Assembly: GCF_014250675.1 (NCBI RefSeq)
Contig: NZ_JACHTG010000004.1
Span: forward strand, 1,365,501-1,429,500
Direction: 5' to 3'
Length of the DNA: 64,000 nt
Origin: Cetobacterium sp. 8H
GTDB lineage: Bacteria; Fusobacteriota; Fusobacteriia; Fusobacteriales; Fusobacteriaceae
Positions 34,480 to 43,717 of the stretch are shown piece after piece (the stretch's first letter is position 1; the number at the start of each line of letters is the position of its first letter). Below the pieces are notes generated by a model. That model had not been told where the DNA came from. It ran no database searches and saw nothing but the letters and a program-made list of their open reading frames with translations. Position numbers and translations under genes: made by a program.

Positions 34480-36177
34480 GTGAAAAGTTTTAAAAGACTA
34501 AAGATAGGTTCTGTATTGATGTTTACTTTATTTTCTACAGCAAAAGAGATATTAGGTAACCCTTTGAATTTATATGGAAGAAATTCAATAGCTAAAAATG
34601 GAGTAGTGGCAGCAGCTAAACCAGAAGCCTCGGAAGTAGGAGTTAAAATTTTAGAAAAAGGTGGAAATGCAGTTGATGCTGCAATAGCAACAGCATTTGC
34701 AATTGGGGTTTTAGAACCTAATGCTTCTGGAATAGGTGGTGGAGGATTCATGTTGATTAGAATGGCTAAAACAGGTGAAACAGTAGTTATAGATTATAGA
34801 GAAGAGGCACCTGGAAAAGCTACACCAACAATGTTTAAAGTTGATGAAAAAGGAAAAGTAATAGATGATGAGATAAAAGTTGGTGGAAAGGCTTCGGGAG
34901 TTCCTGGAACAGTTGCGGGACTTTTAACAGCATTAGAGAAATATGGAACATTAGACAGAAAAGAGGTAATGGCTCCAGCTATAGAGTATGCAAGAAGTGG
35001 TATTCTAGTAACTGAAAATTTAGCCTCAATAATAACAGATAATTATGAGAAACTTTCAGAATTTGCAGAAGCTTCAAAAATCTATTTGAAGGATGGCTTA
35101 CCTTATGAAGCAGGAGATACTATAAAAAATCCTGATTTAGCAAGAAGTTTAGAAAAAATAGCTACTGAAGGAAAAGATGGTTTTTATAAGGGGGAAATAG
35201 CTAAAAAAATAGAAGAAGAGATGAAAAAACAGGGCGGATTAATAACTCAGAAAGACCTTAAAAATTATAAGGTCAAAGAGAGACAACCAGTTACTGGTGA
35301 GTATAGAGGATATACAATAATATCAACACCACCTGCAAGTTCTGGTGGAACCCATATAGTACAGCTTTTAAATATGATGGAAAATTATGATTTGAAAAGT
35401 TTAGGTGGAAATACAGCAAAAACATGGCATATTTGGTCTGAAGGTATGAGACAAATGTTTGCTGATAGATCTGAATATATGGGGGATACTGATTTTGTTG
35501 AAGTTCCATTAAAAGGGTTAGTATCAAAAGATTATGCTAAAGATTTGACAACAAAGTTTAATTTAGAAAAGCCAAGTGAAGATGTAACTCCAGGAAATCC
35601 ATCAAAATATGAAAGTGAAAGTACTACGCATTTTTCTGTGATGGATAAAGAGGGAAATATGGTTGCAGTGACACAGACAATAAACTATTTCTTTGGTTCA
35701 GGAGTTGTTATTTCAGGAACAGGAATTATGATGAATAATGAGATGGATGATTTTGTGGCAGTACCAGGACAAAAAAATTCGATAGAACCTGGGAAAAGAC
35801 CATTAAGTTCAATGAGTCCAACATTAGTTTTAGATCCACAAAAGAGACCTTTTATGACAATAGGCTCTCCAGGTGCAACAAGAATAATTCCAGCAGTAGC
35901 TTTAACGATAAGCAATGTAATAGATCATGGAATGACAATTCAAGAAGCTATAAGTGCACCAAGAATAACACAATTTCAGTTTGGACCTCTGAGAGCTGAG
36001 GGAAGAATCTCGGTTAATGCATATAACAAACTAAAAGAGATGGGGCATGAGATAGACCTAAAAGAAGATTATGATTCATATTTTGGTGGGGTACAAGCTG
36101 TTGTTATGAATTATGAAACAAAAACATTAGAAGGTGGAGCAGATCCTAGAAGAGATGGGCAAGCAGTAGGTTATTAA
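34480..36177 (+). CDS. ggt: Gamma-glutamyltransferase 1 (GGT), exported
   Basis: This 565-residue precursor has a signal peptide-like start (LKIGSVLMFTLFSTAKEIL). The N-terminal domain has GGNAVDAAIATAFAIGV and GIGGGGFML. Self-cleavage should occur before catalytic Thr382 in STTHFSVMDKEGN, giving the two usual subunits; RPLSSMSPTLV is the oxyanion/serine motif. GGT hydrolyses or transfers gamma-glutamyl groups of glutathione or polyglutamate. Start GTG 34480 with GGGAGGG upstream. It is followed by a paralogue. Confidence 0.94.
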   Translation: MKSFKRLKIGSVLMFTLFSTAKEILGNPLNLYGRNSIAKNGVVAAAKPEASEVGVKILEKGGNAVDAAIATAFAIGVLEPNASGIGGGGFMLIRMAKTGETVVIDYREEAPGKATPTMFKVDEKGKVIDDEIKVGGKASGVPGTVAGLLTALEKYGTLDRKEVMAPAIEYARSGILVTENLASIITDNYEKLSEFAEASKIYLKDGLPYEAGDTIKNPDLARSLEKIATEGKDGFYKGEIAKKIEEEMKKQGGLITQKDLKNYKVKERQPVTGEYRGYTIISTPPASSGGTHIVQLLNMMENYDLKSLGGNTAKTWHIWSEGMRQMFADRSEYMGDTDFVEVPLKGLVSKDYAKDLTTKFNLEKPSEDVTPGNPSKYESESTTHFSVMDKEGNMVAVTQTINYFFGSGVVISGTGIMMNNEMDDFVAVPGQKNSIEPGKRPLSSMSPTLVLDPQKRPFMTIGSPGATRIIPAVALTISNVIDHGMTIQEAISAPRITQFQFGPLRAEGRISVNAYNKLKEMGHEIDLKEDYDSYFGGVQAVVMNYETKTLEGGADPRRDGQAVGY

Positions 36178-36208
36178 TTCATTTATTAATAAATATAAAG
36201 GAGGAGTT

Positions 36209-37951
36209 ATGAAAAAAAGATATCTATTAGGGGCATTTTTATTAACTTTTTTTACATTTAATGTAGTACAGGGAAATGAAGTAGGAGCAAAACAAACTTC
36301 AATAACTAAAAATATTAAAGAATTTAAACCTTATGATGAAAATGGGAAAATATTAAGAACAGGAAGAGATGCTACAGGAAAAGAGGGGGTTGTTTCAACA
36401 GGGAAATACGAAGCAAGTAAAATAGGAGTAGAGATAATTGAAAAAGGAGGAAATGCAATAGATGCAGCAGTAGCTGTAGGATTTGCACTAGGTGTTTGTG
36501 AGCCTCAATCTTCAGGAATCGGTGGAGGAGGTTTCATGCTGATTCGTTTAGCTAAAACAGGAGAAACTAAATTTATAGATTTTAGAGAAATTTCTCCTAA
36601 AAATGCAACTCCTTCAATGTGGAAATTAGATAAAGATGGAAAAGTTATAAATGATGAGAAAGAATACGGTGGAAAAGCTATAGGTGTTCCAGGAGAGGTT
36701 AAGGGATTATTATATGCATTGGAGAAGTATGGAAATCTAGATAGAAAAACCGTAATGCAACCATCAATAGATATGGCTAAAAACGGGTATGAGGTGTCAG
36801 CTGTTTTAAATAAAGATATAATGAATAAATTTGATATTATTGAAAAATATCCATCTACTTCTCAAATATACTTAAAAGATGGATTACCTTATGAGGTTGG
36901 AGATATAATAAAGAATCCTGATTTAGCAAAGATATTGGAAAGAATAGCTAACGAAGGAGAGAGTGCTTTTTATAAAGGAGATGTGGCAAAAGCTATTGTT
37001 GAGTCGGCACAAAAAGCTGGAGGAGTATTAACAGTAGAGGATTTAGAGAATTATAAAATTCAAGTTAGAGAACCAGCTAAAGGAACTTATAGAGGTTATG
37101 AAATTGTAACTTCAGCACCACCAAGTTCAGGAGGAGCTCATGTTATACAAATTTTAAATATTTTAGAAAGTTATGATATTTCAAAAATGGATATAAACTC
37201 ACCAGAATACTACCACTTGTTTTCAGAAGCTATAAAAATGGCTTTTGCTGATAGAGCTAAATATATGGGAGATACTGACTTTGTAAAGGTTCCAATGAAA
37301 GGTGTAGCTTCAAAAGAGTACGCAAAGGAGTTAATGAATAAAATAGATTTAACTAAATCTAAACAGTATAAAGAAGGAAATCCTTGGGATTTCAATGAGT
37401 CAAAAGACACAACACACTATTCAATAGTTGATAAAGAGGGGAATATAGTTTCTGTTACAAAAACAGTTAATGGAGTTTTTGCCTCAGGTGTAGTAGCAGA
37501 CGGAACTGGAATTATATTAAATAATGAGATGGATGATTTTGATACTGGAGAAGGAAAAGCTAATTCGGTAGAGCCAGGTAAGAAACCACTAAGTTCAATG
37601 TCTCCTACAATAGTACTAAAAGATGGGAAACCAGTTATGAGTTTAGGTGCTCCAGGAGCAACAAGAATCATAACAGGAGTAGCTCAAGTAATAAGTAAGG
37701 TTATAGATCATAAGATGGATATTCAAGATGCAATAGATGCACCTAGAATACATGATGACTATGATGAGTTAGTTTATGAAACTAGAATTCCGAAAGAAAC
37801 AATAGAAGCATTGGAGAAGATGGGACATAATTTAAAACCAGAAGGGGATTGGTTAGAGTATCCTTGTGTACAAGGAGTAACTATGTCAAGTGATGGAACT
37901 CTTAGAGGTGGAGCAGATCCTAGAAGAGATGGAAAAGCATTAGGTATTTAA
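36209..37951 (+). CDS. ggt: Gamma-glutamyltransferase 2 (GGT), exported
   Basis: This 580-residue paralogue of the preceding gene has a clear signal peptide (LLGAFLLTFFTFNVVQGNE) and about 35 extra residues before the conserved domain. Catalytic Thr401 lies in DTTHYSIVDKEGN; GGNAIDAAVAVGFALGV, GIGGGGFML and KPLSSMSPTIV are all present. Both copies end in a GGADPRRDGKA-type sequence. Tandem copies suggest division of labour between transfer and hydrolysis, which the sequence cannot resolve. Confidence 0.94.
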   Translation: MKKRYLLGAFLLTFFTFNVVQGNEVGAKQTSITKNIKEFKPYDENGKILRTGRDATGKEGVVSTGKYEASKIGVEIIEKGGNAIDAAVAVGFALGVCEPQSSGIGGGGFMLIRLAKTGETKFIDFREISPKNATPSMWKLDKDGKVINDEKEYGGKAIGVPGEVKGLLYALEKYGNLDRKTVMQPSIDMAKNGYEVSAVLNKDIMNKFDIIEKYPSTSQIYLKDGLPYEVGDIIKNPDLAKILERIANEGESAFYKGDVAKAIVESAQKAGGVLTVEDLENYKIQVREPAKGTYRGYEIVTSAPPSSGGAHVIQILNILESYDISKMDINSPEYYHLFSEAIKMAFADRAKYMGDTDFVKVPMKGVASKEYAKELMNKIDLTKSKQYKEGNPWDFNESKDTTHYSIVDKEGNIVSVTKTVNGVFASGVVADGTGIILNNEMDDFDTGEGKANSVEPGKKPLSSMSPTIVLKDGKPVMSLGAPGATRIITGVAQVISKVIDHKMDIQDAIDAPRIHDDYDELVYETRIPKETIEALEKMGHNLKPEGDWLEYPCVQGVTMSSDGTLRGGADPRRDGKALGI

Positions 37952-37975
37952 TAAAAAAATCAGGAGGATATAAAA

Positions 37976-38506
37976 ATGAAAAAATTATTAACAACATTGT
38001 TATTTCTAGTACTAGGGGTATTTGGTTTTGCAGAGAAATTTGAGAAGCCAATTATGTTAACATCAATAGGTCAAAGTGCAGATGTACAGATGATAAAAGT
38101 TTTACTAAAAAAAGCTGATTTGGAGGCAGATTTTGATAAACTAGTTACTGAAAAAACTTTAGGGAATCATAAAACTCTAATACTTGCTATAGGTGGAAGT
38201 TCAAAAGGGTTAGGAGCAGCAGGAATTAAAGTTGAAGATGAGTTAGATAGATCTGAAAAATTAATAAAAGCGGCTAGAGAAAAGGGGGTTAAAATAGTTG
38301 GAATGCATGTTGGGGGACAAGCAAGAAGAGGAGAGTTATCGGATAAATTTGTAAATGTATCTATCTCTGGATGTGACTATTTAATTGTTGTAGAAGATGG
38401 AAATAAAGATGGGATATTTACAAAAGTAGCGGAAGAAAAGAAAATACCGTTAGTATTAGTTCCCAAAATAAGTGAAGCAGTAAAACCTCTAAAAGATATT
38501 TTCTAA
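37976..38506 (+). CDS. Exported DUF6305-like protein
   Basis: This 176-residue protein has a cleavable signal peptide (LLTTLLFLVLGVFGFAEK). The mature part is an alpha/beta protein beginning KPIMLTSIGQSADVQMIKVLL, with LAIGGSSKGLGAAG and GMHVGGQARRGELSD. I recognise it as the DUF6305 type that accompanies GGT, a DctM-like permease and pgs genes in Fusobacteria. No enzymatic motif is evident; a solute-binding role for the neighbouring permease is possible. Confidence 0.75.
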   Translation: MKKLLTTLLFLVLGVFGFAEKFEKPIMLTSIGQSADVQMIKVLLKKADLEADFDKLVTEKTLGNHKTLILAIGGSSKGLGAAGIKVEDELDRSEKLIKAAREKGVKIVGMHVGGQARRGELSDKFVNVSISGCDYLIVVEDGNKDGIFTKVAEEKKIPLVLVPKISEAVKPLKDIF

Positions 38507-38519
38507 TAAAAATTTTATG

Positions 38520-38543
38520 AGGGACAACTTAAAGTTGTCCCTT
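38520..38543 (+). terminator. Intra-operon hairpin before the DctM-like gene
   Basis: GGGACAAC (38521-38528) pairs with GTTGTCCC (38534-38541), loop TTAAA, but only three T follow. It is probably a partial terminator or stability hairpin. Confidence 0.5.
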
Positions 38544-38562
38544 TCCATTAAAGGAGGAGACC

Positions 38563-39834
38563 GTGTCAATAGAATTAATAGTATTTTTAGGAATGATAGC
38601 AGTTTTTACATTGTCATGTTTTAAATTGAAATTACCAGTAAGTATTGCAATGGTACTTTCAGCGATAACAGGAACATTAATAAGTGGAAATGGGATTCCT
38701 GTAAGACATTTAGTTGAGGGAACATTTGGATATTTAGATACAATATTAGTAATCGCAACAGCGATGATATTTATGAAGACCATTCAAGAAATAGGAACTT
38801 TAAATGCTTTAAGTGTTTCAATATTAAGAAAGTTTCATTCAAGCCCATCAGTATTATTGATATTTTTAATGATTGTTAGTATGTTCCCAGGAATGATAAC
38901 AGGATCGTCAACTGCAGCAGTATTAACAGCAGGAAGTATAGTAGCTCCAATTTTAATGCTAATAGGTATACCGATGGTTGAAACAGCAACGATAATAGCA
39001 ATAGGTGGAATTCTAGGAATGATTGCACCTCCTGTAAATGTACCAGCAATGATAATTGGTGGAGGAATAGATATGCCTTATGTAGGATTCACAATACCAT
39101 TATTATTGTTAACTATACCAGTAGCCATATTTACAGTTATTTATTTAGGAAGAAAGTATGTAAAAGAAATAAATTATTCAACTATAGAGTCTAAAATAAA
39201 TGTAGATGAGTTAAATAAATATGGAGTTAAGTTATATATACCAATTGTTTTAGGTGTAATTTTAATGTTACTAGGAAAAGTAATGCCAAGTGTATTTAAT
39301 TTAGGAATGCCTCTAATATTCTTAATCAGTGCTATTTCAGCATTATTCTGCGGAAAAAAAGTAAATTTTTTGAAAGTGTCTAAAGAAGCGATTAAAGAAA
39401 CTTTACCTGTTTTGGGAATTCTAATGGGTGTTGGGATGTTTATTCAAGTTATGACATTAACAGGAGTAAGGGGATTCATTGTTGTTAACAGTTTAAGTCT
39501 ACCACCAGCAATGATATATTTAGCAATGGCTATTACTATACCACTATTTGGAGCAGTATCATCATTTGGAGCAGCATCAGTATTAGGGGTTCCGTTCTTA
39601 ATGGTGTTTTTAGCTCAAAACCAAATAGTAACAGCATCAGCAATCTCATTTATAGCAGGATTAGGAGATCTAATGCCGCCAACAGCACTAGCTGGAATTT
39701 TTGCTGCACAGGTTGTAGGATTAAAAGATTATAGCTTAGTGTTGAAGAAATCTGTGGTACCAGCTATAGTGATAATAATATATTCAATTATATTTATAAT
39801 ATTCTCAAAAGAGATAGCATCAATTATATATTAA
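38563..39834 (+). CDS. DctM-like (TRAP large-subunit type) permease
   Basis: This 423-residue membrane protein has about 11-12 hydrophobic segments. DctM-like features are the repeats GMITGSSTAAVLTAGSIVAPILM, GGILGMIAPPVNVPAM and, in the second half, IAGLGDLMPPTALAGIFA. No DctP or full DctQ partner is encoded beside it; instead there is a DUF6305 exported protein before it and a 50-residue membrane protein after it. GTG 38563 has AAGGAGGAG upstream. It might import or export glutamyl compounds (inference). Confidence 0.82.
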   Translation: MSIELIVFLGMIAVFTLSCFKLKLPVSIAMVLSAITGTLISGNGIPVRHLVEGTFGYLDTILVIATAMIFMKTIQEIGTLNALSVSILRKFHSSPSVLLIFLMIVSMFPGMITGSSTAAVLTAGSIVAPILMLIGIPMVETATIIAIGGILGMIAPPVNVPAMIIGGGIDMPYVGFTIPLLLLTIPVAIFTVIYLGRKYVKEINYSTIESKINVDELNKYGVKLYIPIVLGVILMLLGKVMPSVFNLGMPLIFLISAISALFCGKKVNFLKVSKEAIKETLPVLGILMGVGMFIQVMTLTGVRGFIVVNSLSLPPAMIYLAMAITIPLFGAVSSFGAASVLGVPFLMVFLAQNQIVTASAISFIAGLGDLMPPTALAGIFAAQVVGLKDYSLVLKKSVVPAIVIIIYSIIFIIFSKEIASIIY

Positions 39835-39840
39835 GGAGTG

Positions 39841-39993
39841 ATGAATAAAATGATGATGATATATTTGGGGATAACGTTATATATTTTTATTTTGGTTATT
39901 CTAAATTTATTTGAAGAGGAAAAATTATTTAACCAGTTAAATGCAGCGTTAGTTATAATTCCTTTAATATTAAGATTATTAATGATAAAATAA
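39841..39993 (+). CDS. Small membrane protein (50 residues)
   Basis: An open frame starts at ATG 39841 (or ATG 39850) after AAGGAG. It encodes a short hydrophobic protein with two probable membrane helices (MIYLGITLYIFILVILNLF and LVIIPLILRLLMI) separated by a charged loop EEEKLFNQLN. It sits tightly between the permease and the M14-type gene, so it is probably translated. It could be a minimal stand-in for a TRAP small subunit, although DctQ normally has four helices. Confidence 0.7.
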   Translation: MNKMMMIYLGITLYIFILVILNLFEEEKLFNQLNAALVIIPLILRLLMIK

Positions 39994-40007
39994 AGAGGGA
40001 GATTGTG

Positions 40008-41138
40008 ATGAGAGGAAATAAAACTACTGGAACAATTTTATTGGTATGCTCTTTGGCTATTGCATTTATAGCAGGGAAAGAGTTTAAAAAAATGAGAGAG
40101 CCAGAACCAATTATAAAAGGAAGCGGAGTAACAGAAGTGAAAATGTTAAGTGATTATTTTTCTGAATTAAAGGGAACTAATGCTGATACAGAAATATATG
40201 TAATGAAAGGGAAAGAAGAAGGAGGATCGGCTTTAGTCCTTGGAGGAACTCACGGAAATGAACCTTCTGGAATAATGAGTGCGGTAGTGCTGATTGAAAA
40301 TGCACAACTAGAAAAAGGAACTCTATATGTAATCCCAAGAACTAATAACAGTGGTCTAACTCATAATGACCCACAAGAAGGATCACCACAAAGATTTACA
40401 ATTAAAACAAAAAATGGAGAAAGATGGTTTAGATATGGATCTCGTGCAACAAATCCTCTAGATCAATGGCCAGACCCAGATGTATACATTCATGCTAGTT
40501 CGGGGCAGCAATTATCTGGTAATGAAACTAGAAACATAAATAGAGCATATCCAGGAAGACCTGATGGAACAACAACAGAGAAAGCGGCGTATGGTATAGC
40601 TGAACTGATTAGAAAAGATAATATTGATATGACTGTGGATCTACATGAAGCATCACCGGAGTATCCAGTTATAAATGCGATAGTAGCACATGATAAAGCT
40701 ATGGGAATAGCATCAACAGCAGTAATGAATTTAGAGTTTGAGAATATTGCAATAGGATTAGAACCGTCTCCTGTAACTTTAAGGGGATTAACTCATAGAG
40801 AGTTAGGTGATTTTACGAACACATATGCTATTTTAATGGAAACTGCAAATCCAGCACAAGGAAGATTAAGAGGGAAAACTGATGAGGCATTAGTTTTAAC
40901 TGGAATTGATCCAACTTATGTAAAGGCACAAAAACTTGGAAGATTATTTGTACCATATGATGAAAATGGACATCCACTAGAAGAAAGGGTTGGAAGACAT
41001 ATAACAAGTTTCTTAGAGTTAGTAAAATCAATGGGAGAGTTAGAACCTGAAAAAGAGATTGTAATAGAGAATGTACCTGTGATTGGAGACCTGATGGAAA
41101 ACGGTTTGGGGCATTATTTAAATGAAGCACAAAAATAG
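40008..41138 (+). CDS. Membrane-anchored M14-type deacylase (succinylglutamate desuccinylase family)
   Basis: This 376-residue protein has an uncleaved N-terminal anchor (TGTILLVCSLAIAFIAGKE) and a zinc peptidase domain with LGGTHGNEPSG and MTVDLHEASPEYP; RNINRAYPG is the substrate-binding segment. I start at ATG 40008 (AGAGGGAG 6 bases upstream); a GTG three bases earlier is possible. Position directly before pgsB suggests it cuts an amide bond in the polymer or its precursor (inference). Confidence 0.83.
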   Translation: MRGNKTTGTILLVCSLAIAFIAGKEFKKMREPEPIIKGSGVTEVKMLSDYFSELKGTNADTEIYVMKGKEEGGSALVLGGTHGNEPSGIMSAVVLIENAQLEKGTLYVIPRTNNSGLTHNDPQEGSPQRFTIKTKNGERWFRYGSRATNPLDQWPDPDVYIHASSGQQLSGNETRNINRAYPGRPDGTTTEKAAYGIAELIRKDNIDMTVDLHEASPEYPVINAIVAHDKAMGIASTAVMNLEFENIAIGLEPSPVTLRGLTHRELGDFTNTYAILMETANPAQGRLRGKTDEALVLTGIDPTYVKAQKLGRLFVPYDENGHPLEERVGRHITSFLELVKSMGELEPEKEIVIENVPVIGDLMENGLGHYLNEAQK

Positions 41139-41153
41139 TTAAAGAGGTGAGCA

Positions 41154-42287
41154 ATGGAAACTGTTGTATTTGGTTTGATTTTGATATATATATTTTTTAT
41201 ACTTTACGAAAAGAAAGAACTTGAAAAAAATAGAAAAAAAATTAAATTTATTATTCATATAAATGGAATAAGAGGAAAATCAACAGTTTCTAGACTCATA
41301 GATGCAGGATTGAGAGATGGGAATAGAAAAGTATTTACAAAAGTAACAGGGACATCTCCAAAATATATAGATATAGATGGAATAGAAAAAGATATAAAAA
41401 GAAGAGGAAAAGCAAATATAAGAGAACAAATAAAAATAATAAAACATGCTGCGAAAAGGAATGTGGAAATTTTAATATTAGAATGTATGGCTGTAAAGCC
41501 AGAACTTCAAAAGATATGTGAAGAGAAGATTATTAAAGCAAATATAGCTGTAATTACGAATGTAAGAGAAGACCATTTGGACGAAATGGGGGCAACTTTA
41601 GATGAGATTGCGAAGTCATTAGGAGAAATGGTTCCTAAAAATGGTAAATTGTTTTTAGGAGAGGGTCATTATTTTGATTTTTATAAAGAAATGGGGAATA
41701 TAAGAAAAACTAAAGTTTTTGTTAGTAAAAGATTAAAGCAAGAATATGAAGAAATCGACTTTATAGAAAATGTAGCTTTGGCTATAGAGGTTTGTTATTC
41801 TTTAGGTGTAGATAGAGATGTGGCATTTGAAAGAATGAAAAATTATAAAAGGGATTTAGGAGTATTGAGAGAATTAGAGTTTAAAAATAAATTTGGAAAA
41901 AATATATCTTTTATAAATGCTCTAGCAGCAAACGATCCAGATTCAACACAAAAAATTATAGAGATGTATAATAGAACTAGTGGTGGAGAAAGAAAAAGAT
42001 ATTTAATGATAAATAATAGAAGAGATAGGATTAGTAGAATGCAACAATTTGTGGAGTTTACTAAAAGATATGAAAAAAATTTCGAAAAGATATTTATATC
42101 TGGAGAAAATAAAAATATCTTTTATAGAGAATTGAAAAATCAAAGCTCTAAACTAGAGATAATCGATGGGATTGAAAGATTTGAAACTTTAAAAGAAGAC
42201 TCAATAATTTTTGCGGTGGGGAATATTTGTGGAAAGGGAAAAGAAATAGTTAGTTTGATTGAAAATAGGGGGATACATAATGAATGA
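41154..42287 (+). CDS. pgsB: PgsB/CapB, poly-gamma-glutamate synthase ATPase
   Basis: This 377-residue Mur-ligase-like amide ligase has an N-terminal membrane helix (FGLILIYIFFILYEK), the P-loop HINGIRGKSTVSRLIDAG, the ECMAVKPELQ segment and NVREDHLDEMG. PgsB with PgsC polymerises glutamate through its gamma-carboxyl. It overlaps pgsC by 8 bases. Fusobacterium is reported to make polyglutamate despite being Gram-negative. Confidence 0.93.
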   Translation: METVVFGLILIYIFFILYEKKELEKNRKKIKFIIHINGIRGKSTVSRLIDAGLRDGNRKVFTKVTGTSPKYIDIDGIEKDIKRRGKANIREQIKIIKHAAKRNVEILILECMAVKPELQKICEEKIIKANIAVITNVREDHLDEMGATLDEIAKSLGEMVPKNGKLFLGEGHYFDFYKEMGNIRKTKVFVSKRLKQEYEEIDFIENVALAIEVCYSLGVDRDVAFERMKNYKRDLGVLRELEFKNKFGKNISFINALAANDPDSTQKIIEMYNRTSGGERKRYLMINNRRDRISRMQQFVEFTKRYEKNFEKIFISGENKNIFYRELKNQSSKLEIIDGIERFETLKEDSIIFAVGNICGKGKEIVSLIENRGIHNE

Positions 42288-42708
42288 AACAGTTGTAGTT
42301 TTAGGAGTTATTTTAAGTATTATATTTTATGAAGTGAGCGAAATGTCACCGGGAGGAATGATTGTACCTGGTTATTTTGCTCTTTTTTCTAATGATCCTA
42401 AAAGAATACTTATGACGATAGCTATTTCAATAGGAGTGTTGTTCTTGGTAAAAATATTGGAAAATTATGTTGTTTTATTTGGAAGAAGAAAGTTTGCAAT
42501 ATATATCGTGTTAGTTTTTATTTTGAAAAAAATATTTGGAAATATGAATTTGGAGATACTGATTGGAGCAGAGATAATAGGGATATTAATTCCGGCCATT
42601 TTGGCTCAAGATTTTGAAAAAAATGGTTTAAAAAAAACAATCCCAGCATTATTAATGTTAACAATTGTAATTAAAAGTATATGTGTTTTAGCTGAGGGAA
42701 TATTATGA
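42280..42708 (+). CDS. pgsC: PgsC/CapC, poly-gamma-glutamate synthase membrane subunit
   Basis: This 142-residue protein has four to five hydrophobic helices and the family hallmark YEVSEMSPGGMIVPGYFAL near the N terminus. ATG 42280 follows AGGGGG and overlaps the end of pgsB; an earlier in-frame ATG at 42259 lacks a ribosome site. Its stop overlaps the next gene (ATGA). Confidence 0.93.
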   Translation: MNETVVVLGVILSIIFYEVSEMSPGGMIVPGYFALFSNDPKRILMTIAISIGVLFLVKILENYVVLFGRRKFAIYIVLVFILKKIFGNMNLEILIGAEIIGILIPAILAQDFEKNGLKKTIPALLMLTIVIKSICVLAEGIL

Positions 42709-43661
42709 AAAAGAATAAATTGTATTTATCTAGTCTGGTTATATTAATTTTATTTTTTACAGCTGAAAATCTAAAAAGAGATAAACATAGCTATTATGGT
42801 GAGATGAAAAAAGCGCAAAATAAAATGATTATACTTTCGAAAGAAATTTTAAAAGAGAAAAAGAATAGAGGGATTGAGATCAATGAGAGAATAGATTTTA
42901 ATAAGAGTGGATTACTAGGAGAAGAGTTTACAGGAATAACAACAACACTAGGGGATTTAGACAGTAAAAGAGCATCAACTAATCCAGATTTTGCTGCTTA
43001 TTTTGTAAAAAAATTTATGGATAAAAAATTGGAAAAAGGGGATTTAGTTTTTGTAAATATGTCTAGTTCTTTTCCTGGTCTAAACCTTTCAATAATTTCA
43101 GCGTTAGATACACTGGAACTTCGTGGTGTCATAGTGAATTCTATAGGTGCATCTATGTATGGAGCCAACAATGAAAAATTTATATTTTTAGAAATGATTC
43201 AACATTTGAAAGAAAAGGAAATGATACAGAATGAGATTAAAGCATATTCCCTCGGCGGTGATGGAGATATGGGTAAAAATTTTGATGAGGATATCAAAAT
43301 TGAGATAGAAAAAAGAATTGAAAATTTAAAAATAGAAAAGATAAAAATAGAAGATTTTAAGTTAAATTTAGAAAACAGAATAAAATTTTATAATAGTTTT
43401 GGAACAGCAAAATATTTTGTGAATATTGGTGGAAATCTTTATCACAATCACTTAGAAAAACACTATAAAAATAAAAAAATTCCGGTATTATCAATGTTAA
43501 ATATAAAACAAATAGCTAGTGATAATGGGATATTAATAGATGGAAAATTATTAGAAAAAGATTCTAGTTTATATTATAAAAAAGAGAGTAAAGCAATTTA
43601 CTGGACTATAATTTTAATATTTTTTGGATATCTCTATTTTAGGGGGAGAAAAAAATATTGA
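42705..43661 (+). CDS. pgsW: PgsW-type poly-gamma-glutamate system protein
   Basis: This 318-residue protein has one N-terminal and one C-terminal membrane helix (YLSSLVILILFFTA and AIYWTIILIFFGYLYF). The large domain between has GEEFTGITTTLGDLDSKRAS, FVNMSSSFPGLNLSII, YSLGGDGDMGKNFD and a VNIGGNLYHNH motif. It corresponds to the family that replaces PgsA/CapA next to PgsB and PgsC in Fusobacteria and Leptospira. Catalytic activity is unknown. It begins in a 4-base overlap with pgsC. Confidence 0.86.
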   Translation: MKKNKLYLSSLVILILFFTAENLKRDKHSYYGEMKKAQNKMIILSKEILKEKKNRGIEINERIDFNKSGLLGEEFTGITTTLGDLDSKRASTNPDFAAYFVKKFMDKKLEKGDLVFVNMSSSFPGLNLSIISALDTLELRGVIVNSIGASMYGANNEKFIFLEMIQHLKEKEMIQNEIKAYSLGGDGDMGKNFDEDIKIEIEKRIENLKIEKIKIEDFKLNLENRIKFYNSFGTAKYFVNIGGNLYHNHLEKHYKNKKIPVLSMLNIKQIASDNGILIDGKLLEKDSSLYYKKESKAIYWTIILIFFGYLYFRGRKKY

Positions 43662-43686
43662 CAAATGTCCGTCTGGAAGGTAATAT
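43658..43686 (+). promoter_or_regulatory. Promoter for the peptide-binding lipoprotein gene, overlapping the pgsW stop
   Basis: TTGACA (43658-43663) and TAATAT (43681-43686) with a 17-base spacer. The TGA stop of pgsW lies inside the -35 hexamer. Confidence 0.78.
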
Positions 43687-43717
43687 AGTCAGCAATACAT
43701 AAAAAGGGGGCGTTACT

